Source: DAOUEX01 sp034430235 (GTDB taxonomy: Bacteria > Chloroflexota > Anaerolineae > UBA2200). From it: a DNA stretch of 64,000 nucleotides. Every line of letters begins with the position of its first letter. Positions within the stretch are counted from its first letter, which is position 1. The DNA lies in assembly GCA_964478075.1 (NCBI GenBank), contig CAYZGO010000005.1:62001-126000 (forward strand), read 5' to 3'. Below are positions 60,348-64,000 of the stretch, piece by piece. Position numbers and translations under genes: made by a program. The notes beneath the pieces are model-generated. The model was not told the DNA's origin, ran no database searches, and was given only the letters and a program-made list of their open reading frames with translations.

Positions 60348-62777
60348 CTACTTGATGATCAATGGCAGGTAGAGGCGATAGGAGACTGGTGTGAACGTCG
60401 CTGTCTGCGTAGGCGTGGCTGTCGCAGTTGCGGTGGCGGTGGGCGTCGGCGTCGCTGTGTTCGTTGGCGTGGCAGTCAGCGTGGCCGTCGGATCCATCCA
60501 CAAAACCTCCAACAGAGGCCGCTTGCTCTTGTCGCCAGCATTAGAGGAGTCAAAGCAATAGCAGTCATTGCCGGAGCCAATCTGTGGACCTACAATTAGC
60601 ACACCCTCATTAGGCACCAGTCCAGTCAGCCAGTCCTTCAGCAACGGCTTCAGATTGATTGGGTTGGGACCACCCCACACGCGCGCAGCGGCCAGGGGCG
60701 TAGGATCATAGTCACCCTCTGCCCCCGGGCTCGACCACGGGGCGTTCCAGGTCGCTTCTTCGTCAGTCCAGCTCCGCAGGAGGGTGTGCAGGCTTACGTC
60801 AAGGCCGCCTGAGTGAGTATCACAACGATACAAGGTCAGAAGCGCCTGCTTGACGACAGCATCGTGCGGTATTCCCTGGAGATCGAACTTTAGCAAGCTC
60901 CGCAACGCGCGCCCGTAGTTGATCTTTAACACTGAGGCACCCGCATAGTTCGAGACAGGGGAATACTGATAAATGTACGTATCCTGCACACCCTGGTACC
61001 CGGTCGTGGGACTCACACCTTGCTGGAAGGCGATCCTGTGCAGCTCAGGGGGCTCAAAGGGATAGATCAAGTACTGATGATGCACTCTACCCAGGTGATC
61101 CCGATCCAACGAGAGCGGCAGGCGACCATCCAGAGGCAAGACGCCTTGCCGAATCTCAAAGTCGCCTGTAGCCACGTTCTGATCCTCAATGGTGTACGTG
61201 GCATATGGATCAAAGCCCATAGTGCGCAGGTCGAAAGTCACGTCTAGCGGTAGATTCCCATTACGGAACGGGCGCTCGTCCCAAATGGTGGCCGAAATCA
61301 CTTGTGTGGCCAGATCATAACTGGCCTCGACATCGCTGTAGCCATCGGCCCGATTGCCATTCCAGTCCTTCTGCAGGATGTACACCCAGTAGTAGTCCTT
61401 GCTCTCGTCGGCTCTGATTTTGATATCCGCGGGATTGTCATTGAGAGTGAAATCAGCCACAAAATCGAGGCCCTCAAACGTCGCTAACAAGTCAACATGG
61501 TCGCCATCATGCCAGAGGGCCAGCTTGTTATGGGCATCTGGATCATAGAAATCCGCCATGTAGTTGTAGAAACTCTCGGATTGAGCGAATGGCACCGAGT
61601 CATCTGCCCGGCCGTGGACGATGGCCATGGGCACGTGCTTCAGGTTCATGGCCATGTGCAGGGCAGAGCGCCTCTTCCACTCCCAGGGACAGCAGCCTGG
61701 CCCGTGAAGGCCGCATCCGATGTCGCGGATAAGAGAGTTCTCGACCCCAGGCCTCTGCTCCACCCAGGCCTTGAGATCGGTTGGGCCAGCCCAGTCTACG
61801 ACGGCAGCGAACCTATGCGGGTACTTGGCGGCTACAGTGGCCGCTATGCCTCCCCCTGTCGAGAAGCCGCTCAAGTAGATGCGAGCAGGATCCACATTGA
61901 AAGCCGAATCGGCCAGCAAGTAGTCAACTGCATCAACGATGTCGTGCTGAACTGCCACCGATGCAGTACGTCCCTTCTCCTTCCCGTCTGCCCAGCGGAT
62001 ATCAGGCCCCAGCAGCAGCCACCCCCTGGCACTAGCTCGCTCGGCAAACCTGTGTATGGCGTCTTCCCGGCCTTCGCCGCTGCCGCCGATGGAGACCAAG
62101 AGCGGAACCGCAGTCGCCGGATCGTAGCCAGCAGGGACTTGGACACCAGCCCTTCGCTCCATCTGGTCAAAGCTGCTGATAAAGGTAACATCGCTCACTT
62201 GCGGGCCGTCAATGTCACCCTCCAGAACGATGTGGCCCCAGTAGGCGAGCCAATCGTCGGTGACGTCCGCGTCGTTAGTTATGCTGATAACGTTCCAACC
62301 GCTCGCCACGACGCTGGGATTGCTCAGGGTATAGGTCACCGGTTGCCCGCTGCTGTAACAGATGCAGGTGTGATACACATCATCCTCAACCTGCGCCACA
62401 GGCTGACCATTGAGATAGACGGTATGGTGTCTGTCCGGCTTGACACCGCACGAGCTGAGGACAAGATGAGCCACTGTGGGCGTGCCTTCCCAAATAAGCA
62501 ACATCTGCGACTCCGCTGTTTTCACCGTGAGTCGGTCGGGTTTGATCTCCATGCACCCCGATAGGGTCGAAGTAAGCACTGTGTGAGTGGACAATGTCGC
62601 TCGTTGATTGGCGTGGCTTTTACTGCCTTGCTCGCCGCGATACGCCGCATTTGACATGACATCAACGTGACCCCCTGCAGACTTGGTTATAAACAGCAAC
62701 AGCATAACCAGCAAGGAGAGACACAGAGTTTTCGCTGCTACGATAAATCGGTTGTTCGTTGCCAGTGTACTGTGCAT
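60348..62777 (-). CDS. Secreted alpha/beta hydrolase with DNRLRE module
   Basis: Start chosen at ATG 62777 (GGAG four bases before), five codons inside a longer frame. The ~809-residue protein has a signal peptide region (VAAKTLCLSLLVMLLLFI), a beta-rich domain (about 70-190), an esterase-like alpha/beta hydrolase (195-450) with oxyanion loop IGGSGEGREDAI, nucleophile serine in SGFSTGGG (about 306), Asp in GRADDS and His in HDGDHVD, then a beta domain, a DNRLRE/CBM96-type module (590-765), a Thr-rich linker and the terminal YRLYLPLIIK. Likely an extracellular or surface carbohydrate esterase or peptidase-like hydrolase. A paralogue lies just upstream. Confidence 0.87.
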   Translation of the reverse strand: MHSTLATNNRFIVAAKTLCLSLLVMLLLFITKSAGGHVDVMSNAAYRGEQGSKSHANQRATLSTHTVLTSTLSGCMEIKPDRLTVKTAESQMLLIWEGTPTVAHLVLSSCGVKPDRHHTVYLNGQPVAQVEDDVYHTCICYSSGQPVTYTLSNPSVVASGWNVISITNDADVTDDWLAYWGHIVLEGDIDGPQVSDVTFISSFDQMERRAGVQVPAGYDPATAVPLLVSIGGSGEGREDAIHRFAERASARGWLLLGPDIRWADGKEKGRTASVAVQHDIVDAVDYLLADSAFNVDPARIYLSGFSTGGGIAATVAAKYPHRFAAVVDWAGPTDLKAWVEQRPGVENSLIRDIGCGLHGPGCCPWEWKRRSALHMAMNLKHVPMAIVHGRADDSVPFAQSESFYNYMADFYDPDAHNKLALWHDGDHVDLLATFEGLDFVADFTLNDNPADIKIRADESKDYYWVYILQKDWNGNRADGYSDVEASYDLATQVISATIWDERPFRNGNLPLDVTFDLRTMGFDPYATYTIEDQNVATGDFEIRQGVLPLDGRLPLSLDRDHLGRVHHQYLIYPFEPPELHRIAFQQGVSPTTGYQGVQDTYIYQYSPVSNYAGASVLKINYGRALRSLLKFDLQGIPHDAVVKQALLTLYRCDTHSGGLDVSLHTLLRSWTDEEATWNAPWSSPGAEGDYDPTPLAAARVWGGPNPINLKPLLKDWLTGLVPNEGVLIVGPQIGSGNDCYCFDSSNAGDKSKRPLLEVLWMDPTATLTATPTNTATPTPTATATATATPTQTATFTPVSYRLYLPLIIK

Positions 62778-62796
62778 TGTGCTCCGCTCCATGTGC

Positions 62797-64000
62797 CTAC
62801 TTCAAGATCAGCGGCAGATACACGTACCACGCCCTCCGAGTCGGCGTTGCAGTGTTCGTCGGCGTGGACGTGGAAGTTGGTGTCGGACTTGGGGGCGCAG
62901 TTGGCGTTGACGTCGGCGTGGCTGTGTTCGTTGGCGTGGCAGTCTGTGTAGGCGTCGGATCCATGTACAGAATCTCCAGCAGCGGACGCTTGCTGGTGTC
63001 GCCATACTCTGCTGAAGCCAGTGGATAGTTGTCCCATGTATAGTAATAACCAAGGCCAAACAGAATCACGCCACAGTTACTGTCGGGTACTTGCAGCCAG
63101 TGCTGCACCAGAGACTTGAGGTTGAAGGTGTAGGGGCTAGCTGCCTTCATGTTTCGAACGGTATATTCAGCGGTAGCCGCACGATCTGTGCCTTCGCCGC
63201 CAGCCCCTGGTGTGGCCCAAGGTTGACCCTGACTCGCTAGACTCCAAGTCGCTTCTGCATCCTCCCAAGGTCGTAGGACTTGGTAGGCCCCGAAATCATT
63301 GCCCACACGCGGATTAGGCAGGAGATGAACAATCAACCTAGCGCTCTTGAGCACTGCACGGTCAAGGTCAGGCACAGCGCCCAAATCGAACTTTAGAAGC
63401 GCCTTATTGCGTGCGTCGTACTTGAGTAACAGCATGTCGGCGCTTCCGTAGTTGGCTTCACTCCCACCCTCTATATAGGTATCCAGAGCCTGCAGGCTAG
63501 CTTGCTTCAATTCGCCACCGTCTGCCGGACGGATGACATACTCACGTTTTACGATATTCAGCTCATTGGGTCGCACAATCAAGACCAGTTTGCCACCTAC
63601 AGGTGGTACAGCTGACTGCAAGTGGAATTCCCCAGTGGCGTCGTCATATTCCTCAATGTCATAAGCAGACGTCGTGTCCAAGTCCATCTTCGTCAAATCC
63701 AGCGTCACGGTGAGGGCTCTGCCCTCCGCAAAGCCTCCGTCCCCCGCAGTTACCCAAATGGTGTTCGTGCCAGGATCGTAACTGGTATCCACCTCCACCC
63801 AGCCTCGCCAGTTCCCGTCGGAGGTATCCTTGTCCACGTGCAGCCAGTAGTAGCCCTTGCTCTCGTCGGTGATGATTCGCAGCTCACGCGGGTTCTGCGT
63901 GACCGTATATGGAGCCAGAAACTCGAGGTCGGTCTCACTCACTCCGGGCACTGGGTAGATGTGACCAACAGTACGTGTGATAAACTCCTTAAATGCGCTG
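62797..64000 (-). CDS. Secreted DNRLRE protein, paralogue of the preceding hydrolase, 5' end beyond window
   Basis: The frame is open from the right edge of the window (at 63999) to TAG at 62797-62799, so the N-terminal part is missing; 16 codons before an in-frame GTG at 63951 are also coding. Its visible ~400 residues match the C-terminal half of the neighbouring hydrolase: DESKGYYWLHVDKD (the neighbour has DESKDYYWVYILQKD), a beta domain, a DNRLRE/CBM96-type module (YIEGGSEANYGSADML, LLKFDLGAV), a Thr/Pro linker and the terminal YVYLPLILK. The missing part is therefore expected to be an alpha/beta hydrolase. Twenty bases separate the two genes. Confidence 0.8.
   Translation of the reverse strand, partial: SAFKEFITRTVGHIYPVPGVSETDLEFLAPYTVTQNPRELRIITDESKGYYWLHVDKDTSDGNWRGWVEVDTSYDPGTNTIWVTAGDGGFAEGRALTVTLDLTKMDLDTTSAYDIEEYDDATGEFHLQSAVPPVGGKLVLIVRPNELNIVKREYVIRPADGGELKQASLQALDTYIEGGSEANYGSADMLLLKYDARNKALLKFDLGAVPDLDRAVLKSARLIVHLLPNPRVGNDFGAYQVLRPWEDAEATWSLASQGQPWATPGAGGEGTDRAATAEYTVRNMKAASPYTFNLKSLVQHWLQVPDSNCGVILFGLGYYYTWDNYPLASAEYGDTSKRPLLEILYMDPTPTQTATPTNTATPTSTPTAPPSPTPTSTSTPTNTATPTRRAWYVYLPLILK

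Overview
The window looks like a chromosomal segment of a Chloroflexota bacterium, probably Anaerolineae or a relative. This is inferred, not proven. The signs are secreted proteins with long Thr/Pro linkers and a terminal Y-(L/I)-P-(L/I) motif, DUF5107, DUF5666 and DUF3467 genes, large GAF/SpoIIE regulators, DNRLRE modules, moderately high GC, many TTG/GTG starts, and promoters of the form TTGNNN-N16/17-TATAAT. No rRNA, CRISPR array, transposase or integrase was found.

Layout. 1-145 is the start of a membrane protein cut by the window edge. 176-5521 looks like a small genomic island: an intact tRNA-Val(CAC) gene lies at its right end, and a perfect 34-nt copy of that gene's D-arm plus anticodon arm lies at its left end. 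Between them sit hicB-hicA, a TolB-like lipoprotein, an HNH nuclease and a DUF3883 nuclease-fold/HEPN-like pair, all on the minus strand. Three of these units are each followed by a copy of the same structured ~65-92 bp repeat, an arrangement that resembles integron cassettes. 5522-18016 holds housekeeping and accessory genes: TPR proteins, an M28 peptidase, a DUF5107 lipoprotein, a zinc-ribbon TPR protein, DUF3467, a DUF362 ferredoxin protein, a DUF5666 secreted protein, a small lipoprotein and a LOG-family enzyme, with several dispersed palindromic repeats.

18651-25123 (plus strand) has an O-antigen ligase-like polymerase, then a partner-switching signalling module (STAS, RsbW-like kinase, STAS, and a membrane-anchored four-GAF SpoIIE phosphatase), ended by a strong hairpin. 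25450-32988 (minus) carries three large secreted multimodular proteins. Two of them contain cohesin-type domains. One has two almost identical cohesins from a recent 525-bp-period duplication. Another has a glycosidase-like domain, a dockerin with two calcium loops and a cohesin on one chain.

33230-60291 (minus) is an exopolysaccharide/O-antigen-type locus with two tightly packed transcription units. It encodes a Wzx-type flippase, a Wzy-like ligase/polymerase, a Wzz-type chain-length protein, many GT4 glycosyltransferases, a split PssD/PssE transferase, a DegT aminotransferase with a Gfo/Idh dehydrogenase (amino-sugar synthesis), a hexapeptide acyltransferase, a deacetylase-like protein, two radical SAM enzymes, a methyltransferase and a nucleotidyltransferase-kinase fusion. 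Two genes in this region are decayed: a YfhO-type membrane protein (internal deletion and two stops) and a DNRLRE/metallophosphoesterase protein (frameshifts and a stop). 60348-64000 has two neighbouring paralogous secreted proteins with DNRLRE modules; the first is a full alpha/beta hydrolase and the second runs off the window.
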